A stretch of DNA of 64,000 nt from Ferruginibacter sp. (GCA_019638575.1 JAHBTN010000001.1:186001-250000); one strand, 5' to 3'. Shown: positions 1 to 9,690, numbered from the stretch's first letter. The notes: generated by a model not told the origin, from the letters alone. A program made the numbers and translations.

Positions 1-95
1 GGGTGCCCATATTTTACAAGCTTGTTTATGGCAAGATAACTATATCTGTTAGGGTTGGCCGAAGCGCCTATTACCAATGTTTTTTTCTTTTCCAT
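1..95 (-). CDS. CoA-binding domain protein, N-terminal fragment (YccU-like)
   Basis: The first 31 codons are visible on the minus strand before the window edge. The product starts MEKKKTLVIGASANPNRYSY and continues to KYGHP, which is the opening strand and glycine turn of the small Rossmann-fold CoA-binding family (YccU type, usually 120-150 residues). The ATG lies one base after the stop codon of the DCC-family gene, so the two are probably co-transcribed and translationally coupled. Family members bind CoA-like nucleotides but have no settled role. The assignment rests on the N-terminus alone; the rest is outside the window. Confidence 0.7.
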   Translation of the reverse strand, partial: MEKKKTLVIGASANPNRYSYLAINKLVKYGH

Positions 96-96
96 A

Positions 97-498
97 TCAG
101 TTTAAAAATCTTGCTTTTACTTCAGGAGTTGGTATCATACATTGCTGCCGCTTGCCAAACCATTTATAGCGGTTTTTTGCAATCCAGTTATAAACTGCAT
201 TCCTGATGAATGCCGGAACAATGATAAAGCCATAGCATAGCGGCCATAAACCTTTTAAATGCCTGCAAATTCTTAAGGCTGCTGTTGACTGTTTATAAGC
301 TTTTTCATTATCAATTAATACAAAAGATTGCATATCATTAACCGGTAAACCATATTGCTGTAATATTTTTTGCCCTGCCTGCGATTGCATAGCTGCAAAA
401 AAAATATTTGCATTTTTGTTTCGCCTGATGATAAAATTTACTGCGCTGTTACAAAAATTACACACTCCGTCGAACAGTATGATGGGTGAATTATCCAT
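97..498 (-). CDS. DCC-family thiol-disulfide oxidoreductase-like protein (DUF393)
   Basis: This 133-residue protein opens with ILFDGVCNFCN, the DGxCxxC signature (residues 10-16) that names the DCC/DUF393 family. Members have a thioredoxin-like fold and are presumed to do thiol-disulfide chemistry, with no defined substrate. Length matches the family. There is no signal peptide, although a hydrophobic stretch near residues 85-100 (GLWPLCYGFIIVPAFI) is typical of the family. The stop codon sits one base before the CoA-binding gene, which suggests a two-gene operon reading leftwards. The family call is secure; the function is not known. Confidence 0.85.
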   Translation of the reverse strand: MDNSPIILFDGVCNFCNSAVNFIIRRNKNANIFFAAMQSQAGQKILQQYGLPVNDMQSFVLIDNEKAYKQSTAALRICRHLKGLWPLCYGFIIVPAFIRNAVYNWIAKNRYKWFGKRQQCMIPTPEVKARFLN

Positions 499-647
499 AG
501 CCTCAAAGTTACAATTGAATAGTGGTTTTTATTTTTGATTTAAGAAAATAAACTTCATAAGCATTTACTGCAGTTTTAAAAAAGCTGATAGGGTTTTAAC
601 CGTACAAGTGTGCGACACCACCGAAGCTGAATAAACTGATACTGCCG

Positions 648-688
648 GGACAATAAAAAAACAGCGTTAGTTTTTACACTAACGCTTT
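648..688 (-). terminator. Intrinsic terminator after the pyruvate dehydrogenase E2 gene
   Basis: The arms AGCGTTAG (663-670) and CTAACGCT (679-686) pair over an 8-base loop. On the minus strand the stem is followed by a run of seven T residues, as expected for Rho-independent termination of the E2 gene that ends at 722. Confidence 0.8.
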
Positions 689-721
689 CTTATTTTTCAA
701 CATGCAATTTTTAAGTGTAGT

Positions 722-2344
722 TTACAACAGCATGGTTACCGGGTTTTCCAGGTATTTTTTAAGTGTTTGTAAAAATGCAGCGCCTACTGCTCCGTCAACC
801 GTACGGTGATCGCAACTGAGGGTTAATTTCATAATATTAGTTACAGCAAATCCATCGCCTTTTTTAACAACAGTTTCTTTTATCCTGCCTACGGCAAGAA
901 TGGCGCTGTCTGGCGGGTTGATGATGGCGGTAAATTCGTCTATATCCATCATACCAAGGTTGCTTATGGTAAATGTATTACCGCTGAATTCGTTTGGTTG
1001 CAGTTTTTTATCTTTTGCCTTACCATATAATTCTTTGGCTTCGGCTGCAATTTGTGATAACGTTTTTTGATCGGCAAAACGGATAACGGGTACTATCAAC
1101 CCATCGGGAGTAGCCACGGCGCTGCCAACATGTATATGATGGTTTTGACGTATGAAATCACCCATCCAACTGCTGTTTACAGCCTGGTGCTGCCGCAGCG
1201 ATAAGGCTGCTGCTTTAATTACAAAATCGTTAAAAGATATTTTAACCGGGCTTATTTCGTTTAGCTGTGTACGTGCGGTCATTGCATTATCCATGTTTAT
1301 CTCCATGGTAAGGTAAAAATGCGGAGCGGCAAATTTACTTTCGCCAAGACGGCGGGCAATGGTTTTACGCATTTGCGTTAATGGTATATCAGTAAATCCT
1401 TCGGTGCTGCTAACAGTGCTAACAACTGTGACAGGTACTTTGCCGGTTGTGCCAACCGGTGCCGCCGTAGCAGCAGATGGTACATAACTATCAATATCTT
1501 TTTTTATGATACGGCCACCATCGCCGCTGCCGCTTACTTTGCTGATGTCAATCCCTTTATCGGCGGCTAATTTTTTTGCTAATGGCGATGCTTTTATTCT
1601 TCCGTTGGCTGATGATACGGCTTGGTTAACTGTTGCAGCGGCCTGTTCTGCAACCGCTGTTTGTGTAGCGCTAACTGTTGCCTGCTTATTGTTTGCACCA
1701 GCTTTTTCGGCAGCTACATAAGCGCTTACATCGGTGCCTGCTTTTCCTACAATAGCAATAATCTCGTTTATTTTTGCAGCCTGTCCTGCTTCTACACCTA
1801 TGTATAATAAAGTACCTTCTTCGTATCCTACCACTTCCATGGTTGCTTTATCTGTTTCTACATCGGCCAATACATCATCGGCTTTTACCGTATCGCCAAT
1901 TTTTTTATTCCATGCTACAATCTTTCCTTCGGTCATGGTATCGCTTAACAAAGGCATACGTATTTCTTTTGCGCCTGCGGGCAAAGAAACAGTTTGTGTA
2001 TTTGTGGCTGGTGATGGTGTGGCTGCAGTTTTGTTTTCTGTAGCAGCAGTTTTATTTACTTTTGATGATGTATCATCTTTATCAAGCAATGATGTAAAGT
2101 CTTCTCCTTCTTTTCCAACAATAGCAATAATCTGGTTCACTTTAGCTGCATCTCCTGCAGGTACGCCAATGTGTAGCAATGTGCCGTCTACATAACCGTT
2201 TACTTCCATGGTAGCTTTATCTGTTTCCACTTCGGCCAATACATCATCGGCCTTTACTTTATCGCCTACTTTTTTGTTCCAGGATATTATTTTTCCCTCT
2301 GTCATCGTATCGCTCAATAGCGGCATGCGTATCACTTCTGCCAT
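722..2344 (-). CDS. pdhC: Pyruvate dehydrogenase complex E2, dihydrolipoamide acetyltransferase with two lipoyl domains
   Basis: This cytoplasmic 540-residue protein transfers acetyl groups from lipoamide to CoA in the pyruvate dehydrogenase complex. Two lipoyl domains are present, each with the ETDKATMEV lipoylation site (lysines 43 and 166), separated by an Ala/Thr/Pro-rich linker. A peripheral-subunit-binding domain lies at about 248-284 (KASPLAKKLAADKGI), then the catalytic domain from about 316, ending with the DHRTVDG motif (His513, Asp517). E1 and E3 genes are not adjacent; dnaX lies upstream on the same strand with a 66-base gap. Another 2-oxoacid E2 is possible, but two lipoyl domains and the MLL C-terminus fit pyruvate dehydrogenase E2 best. 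Confidence 0.93.
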   Translation of the reverse strand: MAEVIRMPLLSDTMTEGKIISWNKKVGDKVKADDVLAEVETDKATMEVNGYVDGTLLHIGVPAGDAAKVNQIIAIVGKEGEDFTSLLDKDDTSSKVNKTAATENKTAATPSPATNTQTVSLPAGAKEIRMPLLSDTMTEGKIVAWNKKIGDTVKADDVLADVETDKATMEVVGYEEGTLLYIGVEAGQAAKINEIIAIVGKAGTDVSAYVAAEKAGANNKQATVSATQTAVAEQAAATVNQAVSSANGRIKASPLAKKLAADKGIDISKVSGSGDGGRIIKKDIDSYVPSAATAAPVGTTGKVPVTVVSTVSSTEGFTDIPLTQMRKTIARRLGESKFAAPHFYLTMEINMDNAMTARTQLNEISPVKISFNDFVIKAAALSLRQHQAVNSSWMGDFIRQNHHIHVGSAVATPDGLIVPVIRFADQKTLSQIAAEAKELYGKAKDKKLQPNEFSGNTFTISNLGMMDIDEFTAIINPPDSAILAVGRIKETVVKKGDGFAVTNIMKLTLSCDHRTVDGAVGAAFLQTLKKYLENPVTMLL

Positions 2345-2410
2345 AATATTACTTTCTATTTAGATTTTAAGGTTCGAAATTAAGGCAAAATGAGGAAAAG
2401 AACAGCAGTT

Positions 2411-4216
2411 TCATAAATAATCAAGTTCTAAACTAAGTCTGTCTTTTAATTCTTTTACCATTGGGTATTCTGCAATAATTTTTAAGTATTGTTCTCTTGA
2501 ATTTAATGGTTTTTCTACCGGTACTGTTTTATCATAATTTTCGGTTATAACAACACTGCATGTAAGTTGCCTGTTACAAAAGAAATTCTGAAGGTCATCA
2601 ACCAACTGAACCCTTTCCTGCTCAATAAATTTTTGCTGAATATTGTTATCAGTAATTATTTCTATGGTATTGTTGTCAATTATCCGCAGTGTGGCATTTT
2701 TTAAGTTGGTAACAGCCGAGTGTTTTTTATTTTCAACCAGTTTTTTGATGAAATTTTGCCTGCATAATTCCAGGTCGGCATGGTTTAAATCTTTAACAGC
2801 TACACCATTGGCCAAATTTTGTGCATGTACCTTTTTACGGATAGCATCCAGCGAGCCCATCGGTTTGCTGGGTTCCATAACTGTGGTTACCGGTTTTTGA
2901 TTGGTTGTTTTTTTTATTGCAGGCGCCGGTTCTTCTATAATCAACTTTGCCTTTTTTTCTGTTGAAGAGGTTTGTGGAATTTCTTTAGATACCTGTTGCA
3001 CATTTGCAGGTATTTCCTGTTCTTTTACTTTTATTGCCCTTATAGCTTTAAATGCAATGGGTTTAACCGAATCAACTATTTTTTTTTTAATAACAGATGC
3101 ATTGTCATCAACCAATTCAACAGCCTGCATCAGGTAAGTAAGTTTAATGATGGCCAGTTCTACATGCAGCCTTTTGTTTCGGGCCTGCTTATAATTTATT
3201 TCAGCTTCGTTGAGCAGGTTTAATGCTGCAATTAACCAGCCTGTAGAAATTTCTTTGGCAACCTGCAGGTATTTTTGTTTAAAATCGTCGGCCACTTCCA
3301 ATAATATGGCAGCTTTGGCATCTTTACTTACCAACAGGTTTCTTATAAATTCGCTATACCCTTCCAGCAAAGTATCGCCTTCAAAACCTTTTTGATTTAT
3401 TTCATCATACAGCAACATGGCATCGCTTAGTTGCTGTTGCTGCATACATTGCAACAGTTTAAAATAATAATCTTCATCTAATATATTCAGGTGCTCTAAA
3501 GTGTTAGTATAATTTAACTCGCCGTTACTAAAGCTTACAATTTTATCCAGTATGCTTAATGCGTCACGCATGCAACCTTCGCTTTTTTGAGCAATGATGT
3601 GCAAGGCTGCTTTTTCGGCTTTAATATGTTCTTTATCGCATATTTCCTGTAAATGTTCAATGGTATCATTATTAGTAATACGCTTAAAATCAAAAATCTG
3701 GCAACGGCTGAGGATGGTTGGCAGTATTTTATGTTTTTCGGTAGTAGCTAAAATAAAAATGGCATAAGGCGGTGGCTCTTCAAGCGTTTTTAAAAATGCA
3801 TTGAATGCCGAAGCGCTTAACATGTGAACCTCATCCACAATATATACTTTGTATTTACCGGCCTGTGGTGCAAAGCGTACCTGATCAACAAGGCTACGAA
3901 TATCATCAACCGAGTTATTACTGGCAGCATCCAGTTCATGAATGTTTAAAGAAGTGCCGGCATCAAATGTTTTACAACTGTTACAGGTGTTACAGGCTTC
4001 GCCATCGGCGGTTTTATTTTGGCAATTAATGGTTTTAGCCAGTATCCTGGCGCAGGTAGTTTTGCCCACACCACGTGGCCCACAAAACAAAAAAGCATGT
4101 GCCAGTTGGTTATTATTAATTGCATTTTTTAGTGTTGTGGTAATATGCGATTGACCCACCACAGTAGAAAAATTCTGGGGCCTGTATTTTCTTGCCGATA
4201 CTATAAACTTATCCAT
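2411..4216 (-). CDS. dnaX: DNA polymerase III subunit gamma/tau
   Basis: This 601-residue clamp-loader ATPase couples ATP hydrolysis to loading of the sliding clamp. The AAA+ part shows Walker A GPRGVGKTT (46-54), a zinc-binding cysteine set at 65, 75, 78 and 81, Walker B-type DEVHML (128-133) and the SRC motif (170-172). Domain III follows to about 370. A low-complexity Lys/Pro/Thr linker then leads to a diverged tau-like C-terminal region. The ATG start gives the usual MDKFIVSARKYRP opening. I see no clear frameshift heptamer that would generate a separate gamma form. Confidence 0.95.
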   Translation of the reverse strand: MDKFIVSARKYRPQNFSTVVGQSHITTTLKNAINNNQLAHAFLFCGPRGVGKTTCARILAKTINCQNKTADGEACNTCNSCKTFDAGTSLNIHELDAASNNSVDDIRSLVDQVRFAPQAGKYKVYIVDEVHMLSASAFNAFLKTLEEPPPYAIFILATTEKHKILPTILSRCQIFDFKRITNNDTIEHLQEICDKEHIKAEKAALHIIAQKSEGCMRDALSILDKIVSFSNGELNYTNTLEHLNILDEDYYFKLLQCMQQQQLSDAMLLYDEINQKGFEGDTLLEGYSEFIRNLLVSKDAKAAILLEVADDFKQKYLQVAKEISTGWLIAALNLLNEAEINYKQARNKRLHVELAIIKLTYLMQAVELVDDNASVIKKKIVDSVKPIAFKAIRAIKVKEQEIPANVQQVSKEIPQTSSTEKKAKLIIEEPAPAIKKTTNQKPVTTVMEPSKPMGSLDAIRKKVHAQNLANGVAVKDLNHADLELCRQNFIKKLVENKKHSAVTNLKNATLRIIDNNTIEIITDNNIQQKFIEQERVQLVDDLQNFFCNRQLTCSVVITENYDKTVPVEKPLNSREQYLKIIAEYPMVKELKDRLSLELDYL

Positions 4217-4352
4217 ACGCTGCTAATTTCGGAAAACTAATCTTTAAAATAGAATTTGTTTTTTAACCAATTACAGGTTAAAAAAGGGTTTTTGTAATGT
4301 TTATCAACACCGCAATTTAATTGCCGGCTTTAATAAAAAAATAATCAAAAGA

Positions 4353-5522
4353 TTATGAAATAATAGGATGGCGCTTAAATTCCTTTTCCCTGTTAAACAG
4401 GTACCGGTAGGTAGCCAGTTTACGGCTGCGAAAAGTATCGCCAAAGTTTTCGGCTACATTTATCATTTTAGGATTAAAATCGCCAATCCATTGCATTTCA
4501 TAATCGGTATAATTATATGGCGGAGCCTGTACCAGCTTACGGCATTCACCAATTATATACGCATCTATTCCTTTACCCTGCCATTCAGGAACAACTCCAA
4601 AAACCAATCCTACAAATTTATTAGTAGTCCTGAATTTTTGGCGCCATAAAAATTCAAGCTTTTGTAACAAACCAAATTTGCCATTAAAATGTTTAAAATA
4701 CTGGTTAATATCGGGCAGGTTTAAAAACATAGCAATGGCTTTTCCGTTGTGGTAAGCAAAATAAACCACCTTTTCATCCAGCACGGGTTTCATTTTTTTA
4801 AACATCAGCAGCACCTGTTCTTTATTCAATTGTTTTAAGCCTCCATGGCCAGCCCAGGCTTTGTTATACACTTCGGTAAAATCGGCTGCGTATTTTGGCA
4901 AGTTATTTTTTTTGATGGTTTCCATGCTAATGTCTGGATTGGCTTCATGCACTGCATGGCGGTCGAGTGTTTTTTGTGCGATGGGTTTTTGAGCAATTAG
5001 GCCAAAACATACCTGGTTAAAAAATACTTTAAACCCGTAATTTTCGAAGAGTTGAATATGATATGGCTGGTTATAATTCATGCAATACAAAGGCGGCATA
5101 AAACCTTCTACAATAAGGCCCCACCAGCGGTCACGCTCGCCAAAGTTTATTGGCCCGTCCATGGCCTCCATCCCTTTTTGTGTAAGCCAGTTCCTGGCTG
5201 TATCAAATAAAAGGTTGGCTGCATCCTGGTTATTAATACATTCAAAAAAACCTATGCCACCCACGGGCACATCATCGCCTTTGTTTTTATATTTTTTATT
5301 GGTGAAGGCTGCAATACGGCCAATTAAATCTCCTTTATCATCTTTCAAAATCCAGCGTACGGCTTCTCCAAAACGAAATGCTTTATTTTTTTCTTTATCA
5401 AAAACATCATTTATGTCTTTATCTAAAGGCCTTATCCAGTTGGGATCGTTTTTATTGATGGCAACAGCCGTTTGTATAAATTCCTTTGCTGTGGTTTTAC
5501 CAGTTACCGAAATAATTTGCAT
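4353..5522 (-). CDS. GNAT-fold protein of the YghO-like family
   Basis: The 389-residue product resembles the large YghO-like N-acetyltransferase-superfamily proteins in length (about 390 residues) and in blocks such as DPNWIRPLDKDI near the N-terminus and MDGPINFGERDRWWGLIV in the middle. The C-terminal part (from about 280) carries the GNAT-like segment VGLVFGVVPEWQGKGIDAYI, in which QGKGID stands in for the acetyl-CoA-binding Q/RxxGxG/A loop. No substrate is known. It has no signal peptide and is probably cytoplasmic. It stands 136 bases downstream of the dnaX start on the same strand. Confidence 0.7.
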   Translation of the reverse strand: MQIISVTGKTTAKEFIQTAVAINKNDPNWIRPLDKDINDVFDKEKNKAFRFGEAVRWILKDDKGDLIGRIAAFTNKKYKNKGDDVPVGGIGFFECINNQDAANLLFDTARNWLTQKGMEAMDGPINFGERDRWWGLIVEGFMPPLYCMNYNQPYHIQLFENYGFKVFFNQVCFGLIAQKPIAQKTLDRHAVHEANPDISMETIKKNNLPKYAADFTEVYNKAWAGHGGLKQLNKEQVLLMFKKMKPVLDEKVVYFAYHNGKAIAMFLNLPDINQYFKHFNGKFGLLQKLEFLWRQKFRTTNKFVGLVFGVVPEWQGKGIDAYIIGECRKLVQAPPYNYTDYEMQWIGDFNPKMINVAENFGDTFRSRKLATYRYLFNREKEFKRHPIIS

Positions 5523-5616
5523 AATGATGATTAAACATACAAATTTATGATATTGAAAAGTAATGAGGTGAAGATATACATCAACAGGCCAGGTATAACA
5601 AAATAATAAAATAATT

Positions 5617-6099
5617 TTAGCCTATATCTGGCGCCTGGGCATTATGAGGTTGAAAAGTGTACCAGCAAAGCATTAGCAGCAGGCTTGCAATTTTACTGTC
5701 TAAAAAAGATTTTGTTTTATTGATGCCCGAGTTAATGGCCGCAAAGCTGCAGGTAAGCAGGTTTTGATTCATTTGTTCATCATATAAAAAAAGGTTGCCG
5801 CTATTATCTTTATCGTAAATAAAAGAATATTTTTTCCCGTTTAATTCTACTAATCCTTTTCCACTGCCTGGTTTTTCTTCAATAATTTTACCAAGCTTAA
5901 AACCATATTCGTTTCTTATTATTTTTTTAGGAGTAAACAAACCTATTTTATCAAACGAAAACATTCTTTTACCAAGGTTACTAACCATCCTAACAAACCC
6001 GGTTCGTTTGCTGAATGATATATTGGCAATTTTATTCCCTTCATCCCATAATTCAAAACATTCGCCATTTGTATTATTATTTGTGGCTAACCATTTCAT
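5617..6099 (-). CDS. Hypothetical protein, 160 residues, with a hydrophobic C-terminal segment
   Basis: I do not recognise this protein. It is rich in short beta-strand-like segments with Gly/Asn turns (ELWDEGNKIANISFSK, YSFIYDKDNSGNLFLYDEQ), which loosely suggests a phospholipid-scramblase or tubby-like beta fold. It ends with a hydrophobic stretch at about 137-150 (ASLLLMLCWYTF) that could be a tail anchor. There is no signal peptide. The 261 bases upstream are AT-rich with no clear promoter. It is a single-gene unit by spacing. The beta-fold suggestion is inference only. Confidence 0.6.
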   Translation of the reverse strand: MKWLATNNNTNGECFELWDEGNKIANISFSKRTGFVRMVSNLGKRMFSFDKIGLFTPKKIIRNEYGFKLGKIIEEKPGSGKGLVELNGKKYSFIYDKDNSGNLFLYDEQMNQNLLTCSFAAINSGINKTKSFLDSKIASLLLMLCWYTFQPHNAQAPDIG

Positions 6100-6360
6100 A
6101 TTGGCATGTTTTAATTACATCGTGAAATTAAATTTTTTATTGGTTGATTTTTTGTTGTGAATTAAAATGTGATTTAAATGTGAATACTAACATTTTTATA
6201 ACATTTGTAATGAAATGATGTGAAAATATAACATGAATAATATGAAGAAAATCAAACCTTGATGAAGTGCAGAAGAATACTATTTATATACCTGTGTTAA
6301 ACAAGTGATTTTTGCTTACAATAATTTACCTGATTAATACTGCAAATTTTTATGCCCAAC

Positions 6361-7656
6361 TTAAAAACTAAAATGCAACCTGCAGGTGAAGATGTTATCT
6401 TTTAAATCGGTTAGGTAGCCGGGCAATTGTGTTTTTTCATTAGTTATCTTATCATACCAAAAAACAAAACGCAGGTTATCGTTTAAATAATAAATGTATC
6501 CAATACCAAGGGTTGAGTATTTAATATCGGTGGCATTTAATGCAGTACCAGCCTTGCCTATATCATCTTTTTTCACTTTGCTGTTGGGGTCGTACCAATC
6601 GTATTTAAGTACAATTTGGTGATGGGTGTTTACTATATTTTGTAAAAAACAGAAATAAGCTCCATTGAATTTACGGATATAATACCCATTGTTGCCGAAT
6701 AGTAAAGCAGGCGGTGTTTCAGAACTATTTAGTGTGGCTGTTTGTGTGCCAAACATATACTCGGCCCTAAGTTCGGTGGCGCCATATTTATGTGTAAACT
6801 TTACCTGTACATCGGCACCGTAATATTTTCGTGGCGCTATTTTTCCTGTATTGGATGCAGAGGAATCAACTATAAATGTTTTTCCAAAACTGTTATTGCC
6901 TGTTGTAAAAATATATTTTGTGTTTTGTAAAAACCCTCCATTTAAATATGATATGCCTGCACTTAATTTTATTTTTTTTGTAACCGGGTATGGCTTTAAC
7001 GCTACACGGCTGATAAAATCTTTATGACTGTCGTAATCGGCACTGGCAGCTAACCCCTGTCCATTAAACAATCCTGCATCAATTTTTAAATAACGTAGTG
7101 GATGATTTTTTTTACGGGGTTCAAATGATACCATGGCACCCAGGTCTCTCTCGGTTTTCATTAATATCTGGCTCATCCTGCCACGCTCGGGTGCCTCCCT
7201 GTTGCTGGAAGATAAATTCAGTTCGTAACTGAAAGGCCTGGCAAACATACCTACCGTAAGCGAAAACACATCTAATTTATTTTCAAAAATACGGCCCCAC
7301 AAATCACGCATGGCAATGCCCCTTTCTGTTCCGTCTATTTGAAATGCAAACTGCAGCAGAGGCCCTTTCTCTTTAGTAAAATGAACATAATCGATCTTAA
7401 TACGGCTACGGCGAAACATAAAACGGTTGTTTACGTTTGCACCAAAATCGCCACCGGCATAATTTTTAACTCCTTTTGATTGTGCTGCCTGAAACTGCGG
7501 TTGTATATAACCGCTTAACTGTATATAGTGCAATTTTTTATTGATTGATAACAGTCCTTTTTCTTTTGCCGTATCCGCCATATCCATTAAAAACTGTGCA
7601 TTTGAAATGTGATAACATAACAACAATACCAATAGAAATATACAATTCCTTATCAT
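6361..7656 (-). CDS. Phosphate-selective porin (OprO/OprP-type outer-membrane protein)
   Basis: The product is about 431 residues from the ATG chosen here; a non-ATG start nine codons earlier would spoil the signal peptide. Residues 1-21 form a signal peptide (MIRNCIFLLVLLLCYHISNA) cut before Gln. The mature part is rich in alternating strands typical of a 16-strand barrel and contains FMFRRSRIKIDYVHF and AMRDLWGRIFENKLD, blocks seen in phosphate-selective porins. It ends in aromatic residues (CRLHFSF), a usual barrel end signal. It is divergent from the DUF47-PiT phosphate genes, which supports phosphate as its substrate. Substrate selectivity is inferred, not proven. Confidence 0.85.
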   Translation of the reverse strand: MIRNCIFLLVLLLCYHISNAQFLMDMADTAKEKGLLSINKKLHYIQLSGYIQPQFQAAQSKGVKNYAGGDFGANVNNRFMFRRSRIKIDYVHFTKEKGPLLQFAFQIDGTERGIAMRDLWGRIFENKLDVFSLTVGMFARPFSYELNLSSSNREAPERGRMSQILMKTERDLGAMVSFEPRKKNHPLRYLKIDAGLFNGQGLAASADYDSHKDFISRVALKPYPVTKKIKLSAGISYLNGGFLQNTKYIFTTGNNSFGKTFIVDSSASNTGKIAPRKYYGADVQVKFTHKYGATELRAEYMFGTQTATLNSSETPPALLFGNNGYYIRKFNGAYFCFLQNIVNTHHQIVLKYDWYDPNSKVKKDDIGKAGTALNATDIKYSTLGIGYIYYLNDNLRFVFWYDKITNEKTQLPGYLTDLKDNIFTCRLHFSF

Positions 7657-7755
7657 GCAATGATTTTGAATGCAAATTAGCAAGAAATTGATGGCAGTTC
7701 AATGTTATGTAATTATTACCATTTTAATTACATCAAAATAAACTGTCAATATTTA

Positions 7756-7763
7756 TACTTTTG
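7756..7763 (+). promoter_or_regulatory. Bacteroidota -7 promoter element for the phosphate regulator/transporter genes
   Basis: TACTTTTG matches the TAnnTTTG -7 consensus exactly and lies 16 bases before the ATG at 7780. It supports that ATG over the upstream in-frame start at 7702, which would precede the promoter. Confidence 0.65.
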
Positions 7764-7779
7764 CCCAAACATTATTCTT

Positions 7780-8430
7780 ATGGGACTAAATACTGTATTA
7801 AAAATTTTTCTTCCTAAAGACAGGGTTTTTTATCATTTGTTCGAAAACGTATCAGAAGTGCTGGTACAAATGGGTGATAAACTAAAAGAAATGATTAATG
7901 AACCCGATTTTGACAAGCGTGGCAAACTGATAAAGGAGATTGAAGACCTGGAGCATATTAATGACGATTACACCCACACCATCTTTACCGAACTGGGAAA
8001 AAATTTCATAACACCATTTGACCGAGAAGACATACACTACCTGGCCTCTTCATTAGATGATATTGCCGATTATATTTATGCAACTGCAAAAAAAATAAAC
8101 TTTTACCGTGTTAATCCTAATAATGATATGGGGTTTAACAAAATGGCCGACCTGATAGCCATTGGCTGCAGGCAAATTGAAATTGCAGTGAAAGAATTAC
8201 GCAATATGAAAAATATGCGGTCGATAACAGATGCACTGGTTTCGATAAACAGTGTAGAAAACCAGGCCGATGATATTTTTGATATGAGTATTGAACGCCT
8301 GTTTGCTACCGAACCCGATGCAAAAGAAGTGATAAAAAAACGAGAGATATACCAGGTGATGGAGATTGTAACTGATAAATGTGAAGATGCAGCTAATGTA
8401 ATAGAATCAATCATTGTTAAGTATGCTTAA
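7780..8430 (+). CDS. DUF47 (PhoU-like) phosphate transport regulator
   Basis: This 216-residue, all-helical acidic protein belongs to the DUF47/PhoU-like family that accompanies PiT transporters (starts MGLNTVLKIFLPKDRVFYHL). Segments such as DREDIHYLASSLDDIADYIY and VENQADDIFDMSIERLF show the conserved acidic helix pairs that bind metal in the PhoU fold. It ends 30 bases before the PiT gene, so the two form an operon. By family precedent it modulates phosphate uptake at the inner membrane. The start was chosen because an exact promoter element lies just upstream of it. Confidence 0.9.
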   Translation: MGLNTVLKIFLPKDRVFYHLFENVSEVLVQMGDKLKEMINEPDFDKRGKLIKEIEDLEHINDDYTHTIFTELGKNFITPFDREDIHYLASSLDDIADYIYATAKKINFYRVNPNNDMGFNKMADLIAIGCRQIEIAVKELRNMKNMRSITDALVSINSVENQADDIFDMSIERLFATEPDAKEVIKKREIYQVMEIVTDKCEDAANVIESIIVKYA

Positions 8431-8460
8431 TTAAAAAGCAAACCATCACATTTAAATTTT

Positions 8461-9669
8461 ATGACTTTTCTTATAATAATTATTGCCTTAGCGCTCATTT
8501 TCGATTATATCAATGGATTTCATGATGCGGCTAATTCTATTGCCACAGTTGTTTCTACAAAAGTATTAACGCCTACGCAAGCAGTACTTTGGGCTGCCAC
8601 TTTTAATTTTGCAGCTTTTTTTATTTTTAAAGACCATGGTGTAGCCAATACTATTGCTAAAACTGTAAAAACAGAAGTAGTTTACGGGCATGATATGATG
8701 GTGGTAATTTTTTCTGGGTTACTGGCAGCTATTTTCTGGAACCTTTTCACCTGGTGGTTTGGCATACCTTCTTCTTCATCACATGCATTAATTGGCGCTT
8801 TTTCGGGTGCAGCTATTGCCTATGGAGGATTTAGTACCGTAAACCCCGACCCCATCATTAAAACAGTGGCATTTATTTTCCTGGCACCAATAATAGGTAT
8901 GATAATCGCATTTGTGATATCGCTATGGTTTATTAATTCATTTAAAAAAGGATGGATGCCTACGATATTAGCATTTATCATTTTTGCTGGTGTTGCATTT
9001 TTTTTATCACATAACTTAGAAACAGACCCGGCCAAACTAAAATCGCATTTTGAATCTTATACCCTTAAAGTTATTTTTTATGGCCGAAATTTTAAATGGA
9101 TATTACTTTGTTCCATTTTAGTTATTATGGCTTGCTTTACATTGTTTTTAAATAGTTTAAATGCAAACCGTGCCAATACCTGGTTTAAAAGAATACAACT
9201 TATTTCTTCTGCTTCGTTCAGTATTGGCCATGGCGGTAACGATGCTCAAAAAGTAATGGGTATTATCATGGCCGCTTTAATTGCTTATAATCCTAACCTG
9301 TATTCTATCGATCACATGGTATGGTGGGTTCCACTGGCCTGTTATTCTGCTATTGCATTAGGCACTATGAGTGGTGGATGGAAGATTGTAAAAACAATGG
9401 GAACCCGAATTACCAAAGTAACCCCTTTTGAAGGTGTTGCTGCTGAAACAGCCGGTACTATTACACTATTTTTAACCGAAGCATTAAAGATACCCGTAAG
9501 TACAACACATACCATCACCGGTTCCATTATTGGAGTAGGCGCCACCAAACGCTTATCAGCAGTGCGTTGGGGAGTTACGGTAAATTTATTGTGGGCATGG
9601 GTACTTACCATCCCGGTGAGTGGTATAATTGCCAGCATTTGCTATTTTATTGTGAGTAAATTATTTTGA
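8461..9669 (+). CDS. PiT-family inorganic phosphate transporter
   Basis: The 402-residue integral membrane protein carries both PiT signature repeats: NGFHDAANSIATVVSTK near residues 19-35 and GHGGNDAQKVMGI in the second half. About ten hydrophobic segments are visible. PiT proteins import phosphate with a cation across the inner membrane, driven by the ion gradient. It follows the DUF47 gene by 30 bases and is followed by a terminator, giving a two-gene phosphate operon opposite the porin. Low-affinity phosphate uptake is the family role; transport of sulfate by some relatives cannot be excluded. Confidence 0.93.
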   Translation: MTFLIIIIALALIFDYINGFHDAANSIATVVSTKVLTPTQAVLWAATFNFAAFFIFKDHGVANTIAKTVKTEVVYGHDMMVVIFSGLLAAIFWNLFTWWFGIPSSSSHALIGAFSGAAIAYGGFSTVNPDPIIKTVAFIFLAPIIGMIIAFVISLWFINSFKKGWMPTILAFIIFAGVAFFLSHNLETDPAKLKSHFESYTLKVIFYGRNFKWILLCSILVIMACFTLFLNSLNANRANTWFKRIQLISSASFSIGHGGNDAQKVMGIIMAALIAYNPNLYSIDHMVWWVPLACYSAIALGTMSGGWKIVKTMGTRITKVTPFEGVAAETAGTITLFLTEALKIPVSTTHTITGSIIGVGATKRLSAVRWGVTVNLLWAWVLTIPVSGIIASICYFIVSKLF

Positions 9670-9690
9670 TACCTATTAAACTGTTTGTAA

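Noticed and set aside
1734-2195. A 153-codon open frame on the plus strand opposite the pyruvate dehydrogenase E2 gene
   Set aside because: It mirrors the repeated lipoyl and linker regions of the real gene; the Ser/Ala/Pro-rich translation has no family features.
5080-5550. A 156-codon plus-strand frame opposite the YghO-like gene
   Set aside because: It is the antisense shadow of a conserved gene and has no recognisable motif.
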